Shown: piece by piece, positions 53,055 through 63,530 of the stretch | How the letters are laid out: each line of letters starts with the position of its first letter | Position numbering within the stretch: position 1 is the first letter of the stretch | Assembly (NCBI GenBank): GCA_002428985.1 | Contig: DIYL01000016.1 | Location: forward strand, 130,943 to 194,942 | DNA from: Anaerolineales bacterium UBA6055 | GTDB taxonomy: Bacteria; Chloroflexota; Anaerolineae; Aggregatilineales; Phototrophicaceae | DNA length: 64,000 nt | Direction of reading: 5' to 3' | Position numbers and translations under genes: made by a program | Notes under the pieces: generated by a model | What the model was told of the DNA's origin: nothing | What the model saw: only the letters and a program-made list of their open reading frames with translations | The model's database searches: none

Positions 53055-53966
53055 CTAGAGGCTATGTTTTGCAATAAATGCTTCAACTTCATCACGGGTG
53101 GGCAAGCCAGTCCGTCCACCTAGATGGCGACAATTCAACGATCCAACCGCCGACGCAAATCGCGCGATTTTCGGTACATCCCACTCTTCAATCAGTCCAA
53201 CCATAAACGCACCATGATAGGCATCCCCTGCGCCAGTGGTATCGACGACATCGACCGGGTAGGCAGAATATTTACTGATACCATCTTCTGGTGTGCAAAC
53301 TACAGCACCTTGTTCACCGAGTGTGACCACTGCGATTTTCGCGCCTAGATCAACTAAGGATTTGGCGGTATCTTCAGGTGGATGATTTGGCATCCATTTC
53401 TGTGCAAATACTTCTGGCACAATCGGCACATCGACCATCGGTAAAAACTCGCGCAACCCTTCGGCACTAGGCGATGGATCCATCACCACAGTCATCCCTG
53501 CTGATCGCGCCCATTCAACTGCTTGGTTTGTTCCCTCTGTCACATTGTCGATGAACAAAATCTTTGCGGATGTAATATCCTGTTCGGTGAATTCTGGTGG
53601 TGCAATAGGTGAGCCAGTTGCCCATCTCGCCACAAATGATCGCTCATTGATTTCCGATTCGACCAAAACAATCGAAATATGGGTTTTGCTACCTGCTTCG
53701 ACGCGCAAGCCTGACGTATTGACCCCTTCACGGTTTAGGTCGTCGCGGATATACTCGCCATCTTCGTCTTCTCCGAGGCGCGCGATAACTTTGGTTCTTG
53801 CGCCAAGTCGTTGTGCGGCAACCAGCGCTGATGCCACTAGTCCGCCTGCTTGATGGAGATATTCCTCTGCATAGGCATTCCCACCCGAATTGGGCATTCG
53901 TGGAATTTTAAGGAGGTGGTCAACCGTACAGATACCAATGCCAACAATGTCGATTGAATTTGTCAT
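53055..53966 (-). CDS. PfkB family carbohydrate kinase
   Basis: A 303-residue ribokinase-fold kinase. Segments: VGIGICTVDHLLKIPRMPNSGG, AGGLVASALVAAQRLGA (the first PfkB motif region), and the C-terminal signature VVDTTGAGDAYHGAFM with catalytic Asp in DTTGAGDA. It phosphorylates a sugar or nucleoside hydroxyl with ATP; the closest substrates cannot be told by eye. Convergent with the sulfatase gene, 25 bases apart with a short hairpin (ATAGC/GCTAT) between. Confidence 0.93.
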   Translation of the reverse strand: MTNSIDIVGIGICTVDHLLKIPRMPNSGGNAYAEEYLHQAGGLVASALVAAQRLGARTKVIARLGEDEDGEYIRDDLNREGVNTSGLRVEAGSKTHISIVLVESEINERSFVARWATGSPIAPPEFTEQDITSAKILFIDNVTEGTNQAVEWARSAGMTVVMDPSPSAEGLREFLPMVDVPIVPEVFAQKWMPNHPPEDTAKSLVDLGAKIAVVTLGEQGAVVCTPEDGISKYSAYPVDVVDTTGAGDAYHGAFMVGLIEEWDVPKIARFASAVGSLNCRHLGGRTGLPTRDEVEAFIAKHSL

Positions 53967-54040
53967 GAGGTTTTTTCGATCTAATTCTAAATAATTATAG
54001 TTAATTGCATAAATTCTTATGAAAATACTCTGAGATAGAT

Positions 54041-54655
54041 CTAAATTTCATCAGAAATTAGAGAGTCCAATAGGGTTGATAATCCTATGATTTGATCAAC
54101 GAATTCCTCCCAAGCATCTGGGACAAAATGAGGATACCAATTAACAGTAATTTCGTTAATTTGATCTCCAAATGTCACTCTCCATGAGTCAGAATAACCT
54201 CGCCAGTTATCATACATGCCATCCATATGTGAAAAAGGAATCTGAATATTAGAGAGTTTGCTTTGGATTGTATCAATAGTAGTATTTGTAAGTTCAGCTA
54301 TTTGATAATAAATTATCGGGTCATACCAATTTTTATCGTAAACTATGTGCTCTTGAGTCTGACTATGTTTTTCAATGGCTATATGTTCTCTTTCTTCATA
54401 GTTGGGGGAAATTTTCATTTTTATTAGGGAGTGCATTTTAAGCTTAAGACTATTTCCTTTGGGCACACCATATATCTCCCAACATTCCCATATTTCTGAC
54501 ATAAAGCAAATCTGCATAATTCGATCTACTCCCGAAACGCGTTGGCGTTGCCCATTAATCAAAAATTGCATAAGATTGGAACAGTCATACGAAACTTGTC
54601 TACGAGGGTCTTTATTCCATCTCTTCCATGGATTGTGTCTTAATTTTACTTTCAT
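54041..54655 (-). CDS. Hypothetical protein
   Basis: A 204-residue soluble protein, not recognised. It is rich in Trp, Tyr and His (WKRWNKDPRRQ, EIWECWEIYGVP, WYDPIIYYQI, FSHMDGMYDNWRGYSDSWRV) and has no signal peptide or membrane segment. Lower G+C and codon use unlike its neighbours suggest possible transfer, judged by eye. It lies between PfkB and fba, all on the minus strand. Confidence 0.65.
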   Translation of the reverse strand: MKVKLRHNPWKRWNKDPRRQVSYDCSNLMQFLINGQRQRVSGVDRIMQICFMSEIWECWEIYGVPKGNSLKLKMHSLIKMKISPNYEEREHIAIEKHSQTQEHIVYDKNWYDPIIYYQIAELTNTTIDTIQSKLSNIQIPFSHMDGMYDNWRGYSDSWRVTFGDQINEITVNWYPHFVPDAWEEFVDQIIGLSTLLDSLISDEI

Positions 54656-54745
54656 CGTGATTTAGCTGTCATATAGACTACAGGATGTTTATCTTTGTTG
54701 TTGAATTATTGTATGCATGGGCGGGATTATGCCGCCCAATTAGCA

Positions 54746-55753
54746 TTATTTTTCCAAGTCTTCCGACCACTCACCGACACTAGCTAGCGCGTTCATATGG
54801 GCGCGATGTTTGAGGGCATCTTGACCCGCCGAGAACTTATCGGCTTTGTCTTGCCATGCTTCTAGTGGCTTACGTTGCAACGCCCGTGCATACGAAAATG
54901 TCAGTGCCCACGGGGTGTCATAATTTGCATTCATGGCATTCAAGTGAGCTGTGGCTTTATCATCGGCTTGACCACCAGACAAGAAAACGACTCCCGGAAT
55001 TGCAGGGGGTACAGTTCGTTTTAACACGTTTACCGTTAAGTCTGCCACGGTTTCTACGTCCGCTTGTGTCGGGCAGTCTTTACCGGACACGACCATATTA
55101 GCTTTAAGCAATGTGCCTTCTAACTCGACACGATGCAGATATAATGCTTCGAATGTGCGTTTGAGCAACCATTCTGTGACTTCAAAACAGGTTTCGACAG
55201 TGTGATCGCCAAGCAGCTCGACTTCTGGTTCGACTATAGGGACGATACCAGCTTCTTGGGAGAGTGCTGCAAATTGTGCCAGAACATAGGCATTGGCACT
55301 AATCGCATATTCGCTGGGAATACCGTCACCGATGCGAATTGCTGTCCGCCATTTTGAGAACTTAACGCCCATCTCGGCATATTTTGCAAAGCGATCACGT
55401 AATCCATCTAAGCCTTCACCAACAACTTCACCCTCTGCACCAGCCAATGGGACGAGTCCGGTACTGGGTGAAATACCCGGATAGATACCATTATCAATTA
55501 TGACATCAACGAGTGATTTACCATCTTCGGTACTGAGCTCAGTTGCCTGTGGGTGCATGATAATCCCACTAACATCATCACTCAAATTGGGCGTACTAAA
55601 CAACAAATTACACCAATCGCGGTAGGTGTTATCGCCCGCAGTGATGTCATGGGCTTTGAGTCGTTCGGCTAGGTGCCAGTCAGGTTGGTCTCCGGCGAGG
55701 ATGCCTTTTTGCTTTGTGATCAGCGTTTGTGCAATGTCTGCTAGTGTGCTCAT
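54746..55753 (-). CDS. Fructose-bisphosphate aldolase class I
   Basis: A 335-residue class I (Schiff-base) aldolase that cleaves fructose 1,6-bisphosphate to DHAP and glyceraldehyde 3-phosphate. Motifs: KGILAGDQPDWHLAERLKA, GVKFSKWRTAIRIGDGIPS, IVPIVEPEVELLGDHT, and the Schiff-base Lys in LEGTLLKANMVVSGK, with FLSGGQADDKATAHL at the phosphate site. It resembles the vertebrate/plant-type enzyme also found in some bacteria. With gap, pgi and tal elsewhere in the window it covers part of central carbon metabolism. Confidence 0.96.
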   Translation of the reverse strand: MSTLADIAQTLITKQKGILAGDQPDWHLAERLKAHDITAGDNTYRDWCNLLFSTPNLSDDVSGIIMHPQATELSTEDGKSLVDVIIDNGIYPGISPSTGLVPLAGAEGEVVGEGLDGLRDRFAKYAEMGVKFSKWRTAIRIGDGIPSEYAISANAYVLAQFAALSQEAGIVPIVEPEVELLGDHTVETCFEVTEWLLKRTFEALYLHRVELEGTLLKANMVVSGKDCPTQADVETVADLTVNVLKRTVPPAIPGVVFLSGGQADDKATAHLNAMNANYDTPWALTFSYARALQRKPLEAWQDKADKFSAGQDALKHRAHMNALASVGEWSEDLEK

Positions 55754-55874
55754 AATGTCCTATCTCTGCTTGATTTGTATAGTTTGGAGTATACCGTGTG
55801 TGGTGATACAGGACAAACCGTTATGTATAACTTTAGCTAATTCTTAATACCAGACACCTTCATCGCCATTTTTA

Positions 55875-56858
55875 CTAGGGCACACTTTGACCATTTGCTA
55901 TTTCTAGCAATGTATACCACTCTAATCTTGAAAGGTTTACATCATCAGCCCTGACGCTATCTACAATGCGATGGGGTTTTAATGTACCCAAAATAGGTTG
56001 AATTTTGGCAGGATGATGCAATAACCAGCCGATCGCAATGGCTTCTGGGGTTGTGTTATGTTTTTTTGCCATTTGGTCAATCTTGATTGCCGTAGCTTTA
56101 ATTATTTCCGATGCTGATTCAGGTGGGGTGAACAGCTTTCCTTTGGCGACAGGTGACCATGCCTGAATCAGTATATCGTGCTGACGACAATAATCGAGTG
56201 TGCCATGCGCGCCACTATATAATTGTTCCTGATTGTTAAAAAGCAAGCCGTCATTAATCAGGTCATTGTGTAAAAGATTGAGTTCAACTTGATTCACGAC
56301 AAACGGCTGATCGACATATCGTTGTAGTAGGGCGATCTGAAATGATGTGTGATTGCTCACGCCAAAGTAGCGGACTTTTCCGCTTGTGTGTAAAGTGTCG
56401 AAGGCGCGGGCGACTTCTTCTGGTTCGACTAATGCTGACGGACGATGTAGTAATAGAATATCGAGATAATCTGTTTTCAAACGTTCTAGAGTTGTTTCGA
56501 CACTTGTGATCAGATTTTCATAGCTAAAATCATAGACAGTGGTGCTATTCGCGGCAATTTGTCCGGGGAGTTTGATGCCAGCTTTACTCTGTAAGATAAC
56601 CTTTTCCCGGAACGATGGGGTGTTCTGGATAACATCACCGACGACTCTATTTGATTTACCCCATGTGTATACATCAGCAAGGTCAATAAAATTGATTCCC
56701 AGTTCGATAGCTGTATGAAGGAGTGTTTTGGCACGGTCACGGAGGTCTTGCGTAATTGGTGCCTGATCCCATGTTCCACCGAGACCACCTGTACCGAAAG
56801 CAATCCGTGACACATCTAAATCTGTATTGGGTATACGATATGTCTTCATCTGAAACAT
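55875..56858 (-). CDS. Aldo/keto reductase
   Basis: A 327-residue NADPH-dependent TIM-barrel reductase. Catalytic set: Asp and Tyr in NFIDLADVYTWGKSN, Lys in LQSKAGIKLP, and His in LLLHRPSALVEPEEV. Cofactor-binding GWLLHHPAKIQPILGTLKPHR is near the C-terminus. It probably reduces aldehydes or ketones; it could act on products of the diol dehydratase, though the genes are not linked by operon. AAGGA precedes the ATG at 56858. Confidence 0.92.
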   Translation of the reverse strand: MFQMKTYRIPNTDLDVSRIAFGTGGLGGTWDQAPITQDLRDRAKTLLHTAIELGINFIDLADVYTWGKSNRVVGDVIQNTPSFREKVILQSKAGIKLPGQIAANSTTVYDFSYENLITSVETTLERLKTDYLDILLLHRPSALVEPEEVARAFDTLHTSGKVRYFGVSNHTSFQIALLQRYVDQPFVVNQVELNLLHNDLINDGLLFNNQEQLYSGAHGTLDYCRQHDILIQAWSPVAKGKLFTPPESASEIIKATAIKIDQMAKKHNTTPEAIAIGWLLHHPAKIQPILGTLKPHRIVDSVRADDVNLSRLEWYTLLEIANGQSVP

Positions 56859-57028
56859 ATTATCCTTTAACAATGGATGATTATGCTCTCAATGATACAT
56901 CGTATTTTATTTATGGGCACTTGATTGGTGATTTTATATCTGCTGTTCTTAAGCCCAAAATCGGTGTTTTAAGCGTATAGTTAAAGTTGTTTTTATATGA
57001 TTTGATGATAAGCGGGGAGTGGGATTTT

Positions 57029-58537
57029 ATGGCAAAGGTAACGGTTGTTGGTGGTGGACTTTCGGGGATGTTGTCGGCATTGCGTCTATTGGAGTTGGAT
57101 GCAGGGATTGAGGTCGAGATTTATGAGGGGAGTGATCGGCTTGGAGGGAAAGCTGGGGCGAACCTGATCGAAGTTGATGGAAAAAAAGTTCGGGCTGACC
57201 ACGGCTATCATATCTTCCCGACTTGGTATGCGAATGCATGGCAATTAATCGATCAACTGGGTATCCGTGGGAATTATATTCCGTTCGATACAACCTATGC
57301 GATTAACAAAGGTGATTGGCCCAAGTTGATCTTGACCAAGAGCCCAACATCATTAGGTGCGGTCATCTATGATATTTTTAATGGGACATTGCCTCCGTTA
57401 CAGATGTTCCTCTTTATGTACCTCAATCTAGATTTGATGTCGCAGAAAATTGGTTACGATAACCAACTGGATGAATTTAGTGTCAATGGCTTTTTGCATT
57501 CGCGCTTTTATGGCACAGAAGCTATGGCGGAAGTCTTCCGTACGACGCTGTTACAGACGATTTCGACACCGCCATATTTATTGTCGGCGAAAACACTACA
57601 AGTCGCGACGAAATTTTTCTCGGCACATCCAAGCCCATCGGTTAGTGTATTGAACACGTCGTTGCAAGAAGGCTTCATTGACCCGATCGCTGACCGTCTG
57701 GAACAACTAGGCTGTAAAGTCTACTTGAACCACACCTTGAAAACGGTCAAAACAGATGGCGATGCAGCATCGGAGCTAGGCTTTGTAGATGAAGCAGGCA
57801 ATGATGTGACAGTTGCGCTTGATCGGGTAGTGATGGCGATCCCTCCATTAGATTTAGCGACCGTACTTGATGATAACCTGAATATTTATGATGTTGCGCC
57901 GAGCTTGTATGACACGAAATATCTGGGTGCACGTCCGATGGCGGCGTTGAATATTTATTGCAACACCGTGATTCCGAATTTACCGGAGCAACATGTTTTG
58001 TTGACGGGCTCGCAATATGGGTTGACGTTTATTGATGTGGCGCAAGTTTGGGATGATCTCAAAGGCGGTAATACAGTCTTAAATGTGATCGCATCGGATT
58101 ATGTCCCGCTTGAACATCTGAGTGAAGAACAGGCGACCAATGCGATTTTGGAAGACCTACGTAATTATGTGCCGGTGCTCACCGATGATGTGATTGACCA
58201 GACTTACTTGCAATCACATACTGACCAACCGCTGTTCATGAATTATACGGGGTCGTGGGAACACCGACCTGACCCAAGCAAAAAACAGGGGTTGAATAAC
58301 CTGTTCCTCACGGGCACATATTGCCGGACACAAGCCAACCTTGCGACGATGGAAGGGGCGATTGAGTCGGGGAACCTCACAGCGAATGCAGTGCGGGCAG
58401 ATTTAGGCATTTCGGGTGACGTTCCTGTCCCTCAAATCACTTATTTCCCGCGCTGGCTGATTTTGCTGATGAAAGCTTTTATGTTCCCATTTGTGGTGAT
58501 CGTATGGCTACTCGTGCTGATCTTCAACCGGAAGTAA
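57029..58537 (+). CDS. Phytoene-desaturase-like FAD oxidoreductase with C-terminal membrane anchor
   Basis: A 502-residue flavoprotein. The N-terminal dinucleotide motif VVGGGLSGMLSALRL and DRLGGKAGANLIEVDG, then ADHGYHIFPTWYANAW (conserved HGYH), and a C-terminal FAD segment LFLTGTYCRTQANLATMEGA are typical of phytoene desaturase/hydroxysqualene dehydroxylase (HpnE/CrtI-like) enzymes. The last about 25 residues (LLMKAFMFPFVVIVWLLVLIF) form a membrane anchor. The start at 57029 follows GGGGAG. It probably acts on membrane isoprenoids (inference). Confidence 0.88.
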   Translation: MAKVTVVGGGLSGMLSALRLLELDAGIEVEIYEGSDRLGGKAGANLIEVDGKKVRADHGYHIFPTWYANAWQLIDQLGIRGNYIPFDTTYAINKGDWPKLILTKSPTSLGAVIYDIFNGTLPPLQMFLFMYLNLDLMSQKIGYDNQLDEFSVNGFLHSRFYGTEAMAEVFRTTLLQTISTPPYLLSAKTLQVATKFFSAHPSPSVSVLNTSLQEGFIDPIADRLEQLGCKVYLNHTLKTVKTDGDAASELGFVDEAGNDVTVALDRVVMAIPPLDLATVLDDNLNIYDVAPSLYDTKYLGARPMAALNIYCNTVIPNLPEQHVLLTGSQYGLTFIDVAQVWDDLKGGNTVLNVIASDYVPLEHLSEEQATNAILEDLRNYVPVLTDDVIDQTYLQSHTDQPLFMNYTGSWEHRPDPSKKQGLNNLFLTGTYCRTQANLATMEGAIESGNLTANAVRADLGISGDVPVPQITYFPRWLILLMKAFMFPFVVIVWLLVLIFNRK

Positions 58538-58812
58538 GTTTGATTGGCGCAAAACTGTGTCATTGGCGCAAATTGTGCCAGTGATATTTGATTATGTGCC
58601 ATTCGGTATCGCCCGTCAGTATTGGCGTTTGACGGATTTTAATGATAAGTTGGCAGTGGCACATCGATAATCTTATTTGTGCCACTGATTTTGGTGTAAC
58701 CCTAATGTCTGTGAGAGCGGGTTTGTGCTGTCACAGCATTACGGTATCTCAAAATGGGGTGTTCAAGATGACCATAGGGTCGCATGTTGGCGGATTCTAA
58801 CAGTTGTTTTTG
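58538..58812. other. Intergenic region with direct repeats and hairpin
   Basis: The 275 bases between convergent genes hold a pair of direct repeats ATTGGCGCAAA at about 58541 and 58561, then the CGTCA/TGACG inverted pair near 58612-58634 and the terminator-like hairpin annotated separately. No gene is seen. Confidence 0.5.
58655..58694 (+). terminator. Terminator after the phytoene-desaturase-like gene
   Basis: AGTGGCACA (58655-58663) pairs perfectly with TGTGCCACT (58678-58686) around a 14-base loop and is followed by GATTTTGG. It is about 120 bases past the stop. Confidence 0.55.
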
Positions 58813-61800
58813 TTATCTAGCAAACTCAGTTAGTAATATGTTGACAACATCATCTAATTCATTGTGTGAAGCCTTTTCAGTCATCTCAGCTATCTCAGTA
58901 AGTGTTAAGTTCGCTTCAATTTCTTGTTGTAAGTTATTGATTTCTACTTGCCAATATTCCTCAAGCTCTGTTAGGTCTGGTTTTGCGAAAGCTAATAGTT
59001 CGCAAGCACGTTTGAAGTCTCCTTTTTGTTTAAATATATAGGCAAAACCGAGTACATTATATTGACAGGGATAAAGCGCGTACATAGAACTGAGTTTTTG
59101 GGCAACATCTAACGAATGAGCAAAGGTAGATGCTGCTAAATTGTATTGACCCTGTTTATACTGGCAGAAACCAATGCCATTTAAAGACAGTGAAACCATG
59201 CGATGATTCTCACCTTTTTTGTTAGTCAAATCATAGACTTGTTGAAAATAGGATTGAGATTCCTCAAACTTATCTGACCAGTATGCCAACTCACCAAGAA
59301 ATTGCAAACAGACTGTTATGGCATCGTGTTGTTCTAACTCAAAGGCTATTTTCAAGGCTTTTTGAAAGTAATTCGCTGACTCTTCTACATCACCTATACG
59401 GGAGAATGTACCTCCGATTAACACTAGCGCATGAAGTGTATCGCTTTTACGATGAGTGCTTTGAGATTGCTCATAGGCTTCAAAACCTTGCGCTAATGCA
59501 TCGTCATATCGTTCTTGCTTGAGATAAATTTGCCCAATTTTGATTTGGCTACGTGTAGCAATTGTTTGATAACCGATTTTACGAGAAATTGTTAGACTTT
59601 TCTCTGCATTATCTAATGCTCTATCTCGATCCCCTATTGCATCATAGTAAACTGCCATGTTGAGCAAAACAGTACCTTTGCCTCTTAGATCACTAATTTT
59701 TTCACAAATTGCCAAAACCTCATTGTAACAATCTAGAGACTCTTGCTTGTTCCCGCGCCTGCGTAATATATTACCAATCCCCAGTAAAACCTCGGCTTCA
59801 CCTTGTGCATTGCCTAACTCTACATGGATATCTTTTGCTTTTTGATAGTAAGCCATTGCATCGTTCATTTGTTCCTTATTGTAAGCAATGCTACCTAAGT
59901 CTCTTAGCACATGAGCAACGCCAATTTGGTCTTCTAGCTTGGTGTAAAGAGCTTTACTTTTATCATAATATGGATGGGCTTCATCGTAGTTACCGTCGTC
60001 TGTTGCTAAGTTTGCAAGTGTCCGCATTGCATCAGCTGATGACCGAACATCGTCATGTTTTGTAGCAATTTGTAAGCACAATGTAGCAATTTCTCTGGCT
60101 TCATGCCGTTGCCCTCTAATATTCATGATACGTGATAATTGATGGTAGAGGGGGGCACGACGTGCATCTTCCTGTGACAAGGTGCTTAAAACTTGTTCTA
60201 AATATGTTTTGGCTAGATCATAATCTGCTACCAACTCAATTAAACGTTTAACTACAGGTAAAAGATAGTAGAATATTTTATCTATATCATCAGCTTTAAG
60301 CCAATGCTCCAGCAAGATTTGCTCATAGTTACTGACATTTACATAGGTTGCTTCAATAGCTTCGGCGGCTTGACGATTAAGCAGGATGACCTCTTCTTGT
60401 TCCAAATTTTGAATGAGCGACATGCGTAGTTTATCATGTGTAAATCGCCAGCGTGTATCGGCTGATGTTAAAACGCTCACGTAATTACCGTTGACGAGCC
60501 AATCTTCAATCATCGATGCATCAAAAACATGTTGTAACAATTTGATGTCAACTTCACGCCCAATGGTTGCGGCTAGCTTTTGAATTGGCAGATACTGTGT
60601 TTCAACTTGATTCAGACGGCTTTGTAGGACTTGCTCCATCCTACCTGTGAGAATATTATTCGGTAGTGGTGATGAGCCAATTTTATTCAAACTTCCCACA
60701 TCTTCTGCAAGTGAACGTGCTGTTTCTACAATAAAAAAGGTGTTTCCTTCAGTTTGTGTTTGTAGGAACTCAATGATGTTGTCTTGTGCTACTTGTTTAC
60801 CGAGAATAGAGGTGGCTAATTCACGTACTTCTGATGATGAGAGGCGATCTAGTAGGATATGAGTCATGCTCTGTAGTGTGTCGGGCAAGTCTGGCGATTC
60901 CTCATGTCGGTAATTCGCTACAATCATTAGACGAGACAATGTATCTTTCAAATTGAGGATTTGCTTGAGGGGTTCAAGGCTTTCTGTTGACCATTGTAGA
61001 TCTTCGAGTAGGAGCAAGATTGGTTTGTTAATTGTCATCAGCAACTCAATAATCGTATTAGATAGTCTGTCTTGATAAGCAGAGCCAAGAAGTTCTGGTG
61101 GATCTGGAATATCGTGTCCGAGTATGTCACCGATGTTGGGTAGTATATCTTTCAGAATACTTGCTTGTTTATCTGTAAGAGATACATGTGGTACAAGATA
61201 TCTGATGATATCTCGCCATAATTGGAAGGGTAGCCCACTACCTTCAACTGCTTGCCCTGTTAATACTGTCAGACCAGAAACTAAGGCATGTATTCTCAGC
61301 TCGTCTAATAACCGTGTTTTGCCTACACCAGCCACCCCACCAACGAGATAAAAAGCCGTCTCACCTGCAAGAACGGGAGAGATTGCTTCGCGTAAAGTTT
61401 TTAATTCATCACGACGCCCCACAAACGTAGCCGATTGTAAGAAGCTTTCACGGATGGCATGGGTCTCTTCTGGCAACGGTAGGTTGTATGCCTTACATAA
61501 TTCTTGAATTACATCATATGCATTATTAGGCCGTTTTGCGGGATCTTTCATCATTAAATTTTTAAGGCATGGTTGTAATCTCGTATCTATATCATCGAGA
61601 TTCACCTCTTCTAACAAGACTTGTTGGAGCAAGGTTGCAATATTATTGGATTCAAAGGGGTGTTTGCCCGTTAACATCTGGCACATAATTATGCCAATGG
61701 CATATAAATCAGATTGGATACTAGCTTGACCGTCCTGAAATAATTCAGGTGCCATATAGCGTAATGTGCCAGCTATTTCTTCCTGCTTATCGGACTCGCT

Positions 61801-62316
61801 TTGCATCCATTCCGAAGTAGCAAGACCAAAATCCATCACCTTTACAACATTTTTCTTCGTCACTAAAACATTATCGGGTTTTAGATCACGATGCACGACA
61901 CCCTGCTGGTGTAAATAGTGAAGAGCCTGCAGTAATTGGATAATTAATGATATTTTTTCATAAATATCACTACACCAATAACTTGCTTCCATAATTGTTT
62001 GTGCATCATTCAATATAGGCATAGTGTAATAGGGGAGGTCATTATCATCAAACCCATAATCTAAAACACTGAGAACGTTAGGGTGTCGTAAACTCGCAAG
62101 TATACGGAATTCACGCGCAATGACATACTTTGCATCATCATTACTTGCTTTTGTTACATAGGCGAATTGAGTCTCTGGATATAACATTTGCTTTAGTGCA
62201 ACTATATTATCTGTGAGGGTGTCTTTGGTTGCATATACAATGCCCATTCCTCCCTGACCAATTGTGTTGATGATTTTGTAGCGTATATTGGGGTACATAG
62301 AAAAATCTCTCGACAT
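58813..62316 (-). CDS. Ser/Thr protein kinase fused to AAA ATPase and TPR region, copy 2
   Basis: A 1167-residue paralogue of the protein at 40431-43913. The kinase domain has IGQGGMGIVYATKD, IVALKQML, HRDLKPDNVLV and KVMDFGLATSEW. The AAA_16 domain has GGVAGVGKTRLLDE and a Walker-B-like LLLLEDLQWS. The C-terminal half has about ten clear TPR units (YDKSKALYTKLEDQIGVAHV, AMAYYQKAKDIHVELGNAQGE, ALDNAEKSLTISRKIGYQ), better preserved than in copy 1. The architecture recalls the giant STAND-like signal proteins of multicellular bacteria. Confidence 0.95.
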   Translation of the reverse strand: MSRDFSMYPNIRYKIINTIGQGGMGIVYATKDTLTDNIVALKQMLYPETQFAYVTKASNDDAKYVIAREFRILASLRHPNVLSVLDYGFDDNDLPYYTMPILNDAQTIMEASYWCSDIYEKISLIIQLLQALHYLHQQGVVHRDLKPDNVLVTKKNVVKVMDFGLATSEWMQSESDKQEEIAGTLRYMAPELFQDGQASIQSDLYAIGIIMCQMLTGKHPFESNNIATLLQQVLLEEVNLDDIDTRLQPCLKNLMMKDPAKRPNNAYDVIQELCKAYNLPLPEETHAIRESFLQSATFVGRRDELKTLREAISPVLAGETAFYLVGGVAGVGKTRLLDELRIHALVSGLTVLTGQAVEGSGLPFQLWRDIIRYLVPHVSLTDKQASILKDILPNIGDILGHDIPDPPELLGSAYQDRLSNTIIELLMTINKPILLLLEDLQWSTESLEPLKQILNLKDTLSRLMIVANYRHEESPDLPDTLQSMTHILLDRLSSSEVRELATSILGKQVAQDNIIEFLQTQTEGNTFFIVETARSLAEDVGSLNKIGSSPLPNNILTGRMEQVLQSRLNQVETQYLPIQKLAATIGREVDIKLLQHVFDASMIEDWLVNGNYVSVLTSADTRWRFTHDKLRMSLIQNLEQEEVILLNRQAAEAIEATYVNVSNYEQILLEHWLKADDIDKIFYYLLPVVKRLIELVADYDLAKTYLEQVLSTLSQEDARRAPLYHQLSRIMNIRGQRHEAREIATLCLQIATKHDDVRSSADAMRTLANLATDDGNYDEAHPYYDKSKALYTKLEDQIGVAHVLRDLGSIAYNKEQMNDAMAYYQKAKDIHVELGNAQGEAEVLLGIGNILRRRGNKQESLDCYNEVLAICEKISDLRGKGTVLLNMAVYYDAIGDRDRALDNAEKSLTISRKIGYQTIATRSQIKIGQIYLKQERYDDALAQGFEAYEQSQSTHRKSDTLHALVLIGGTFSRIGDVEESANYFQKALKIAFELEQHDAITVCLQFLGELAYWSDKFEESQSYFQQVYDLTNKKGENHRMVSLSLNGIGFCQYKQGQYNLAASTFAHSLDVAQKLSSMYALYPCQYNVLGFAYIFKQKGDFKRACELLAFAKPDLTELEEYWQVEINNLQQEIEANLTLTEIAEMTEKASHNELDDVVNILLTEFAR

Positions 62317-62586
62317 AATGTTAAAGGGATCGAATTAAGTATAGAATATAATGATGGAAGTCGCATCCATGATAATAAAGTAGGTTAGCGTATAAATGAT
62401 GGTGTGAACGAATACCGCGCAATTGTCTTCGAGTTTTGTGCCTTTTCAGCCGTAGCGTCAATGTCTAAATGAAACCATAACGGGGCAGGTTAAGATCATA
62501 TTGCTAGCCAACTCAATAAATTGGGCTAGCGTGTGAGATTTTGTTGCGCTTCTACGAAAACGCATGAATGATGGAGAATTGAGAAT
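62317..62586. other. Intergenic region before the NACHT remnant
   Basis: 270 bases without a gene. GCTAGCC (62503-62509) pairs with GGCTAGC (62524-62530), 7 bp, possibly a terminator fragment or relic. GGAGAATTGAGAATATG at the right edge gives a ribosome site for the following frame. Confidence 0.4.
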
Positions 62587-63030
62587 ATGCGAAAACAGAT
62601 CATACCGCTAAATTCAGAGCTTGGGTTGTCTGGTGATTATAATGCACCGTCTGCTTGGGGTGATGTCATTAGCGATGGCGTTGATGATGACACATTAGAG
62701 CATCTCTTCTGGCTTGAAGATTCTGTACCTGAATCTATGCAACCTTTGAACTACAACAAAGAGAAACGAGAACCGTATGTTTGGAGACAATGGCTAAAAG
62801 AACGCGAGAAGCCATCAGGCTTGATGATGTTAGCGCTTAACCCATATATGCTGTTGATGTTGACGAGCGTCTTTGACAAGCAGAATGAATTGCCAGATAA
62901 CAGGGGTGAATTGTTTAAAGAGTTTGTTGATACCTTGATGGAGCGTGAAAATGTGCCTGAAGACGAACAAACACCAATGATCAATGGTTTGGCACAGGTC
63001 GCATATGAAATGCAAATCCAACGCCAAAAT

Positions 63031-63078
63031 CTCCCCTCTCCTAGCGAAGCGGTTGGGAGAGGGCAGGGGGTGAGGGCA
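63031..63078. repeat. GC-rich palindromic repeat, copy 1, in NACHT remnant
   Basis: CCCCTCTCC then a short AGC/GC core then GGGAGAGGG, followed by CAGGGGGTGAGGGC. It interrupts the frame of the NACHT remnant (the coding sequence continues in a different frame after it). Similar 'CCCTCACCCCC...CCTCTCCC' elements are widespread mobile-like repeats in bacterial genomes. Confidence 0.7.
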
Positions 63079-63490
63079 ATAACGCATTGACCGTTCTACC
63101 TGAAGGCGATGTCAAGCGCCTTTTGGGTGAACGAGAGCTGTATTTGGCGGGGAGTGCCAGCATCTTGAGGTAGGTGAGCAAGTACGCTTTACGCATCAAC
63201 TCTTGCAGGAATACTTCTCAGCGACGTACATGGATAACGAGATTAAAGCAGGGCGATTACAGGCAACTGACATCTGGAAGCCTGACAATTGGTGGGAGCG
63301 CACCAACTGGGAAGAAGCAGCGATATTGCTAGCAAGGTTGTACAGTGACGATCCGACACCGATTGTTGAGTGGTTGACGGATGTACAACCCTAATTGGCG
63401 GCGCAGTCCATCACCCGCAGTGGATCGAAAATGCCACCTGATGTAACTTTACTGAAATGTCGTGAGGCATGGCTACCGCGCTTGACAGTC

Positions 63491-63530
63491 ATCACCCCCA
63501 GCCCCTCTCCCTCAGGGAGAAGGGAGAATT
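63491..63530. repeat. GC-rich palindromic repeat, copy 2, opposite orientation
   Basis: ATCACCCCCAGCCCCTCTCC, CTC, then GGGAGAAGGGAG is the inverted counterpart of the repeat at 63031. Here the insertion keeps the reading frame: it encodes about 12 residues (TPSPSPSGRREN) in the middle of the remnant. Confidence 0.7.
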
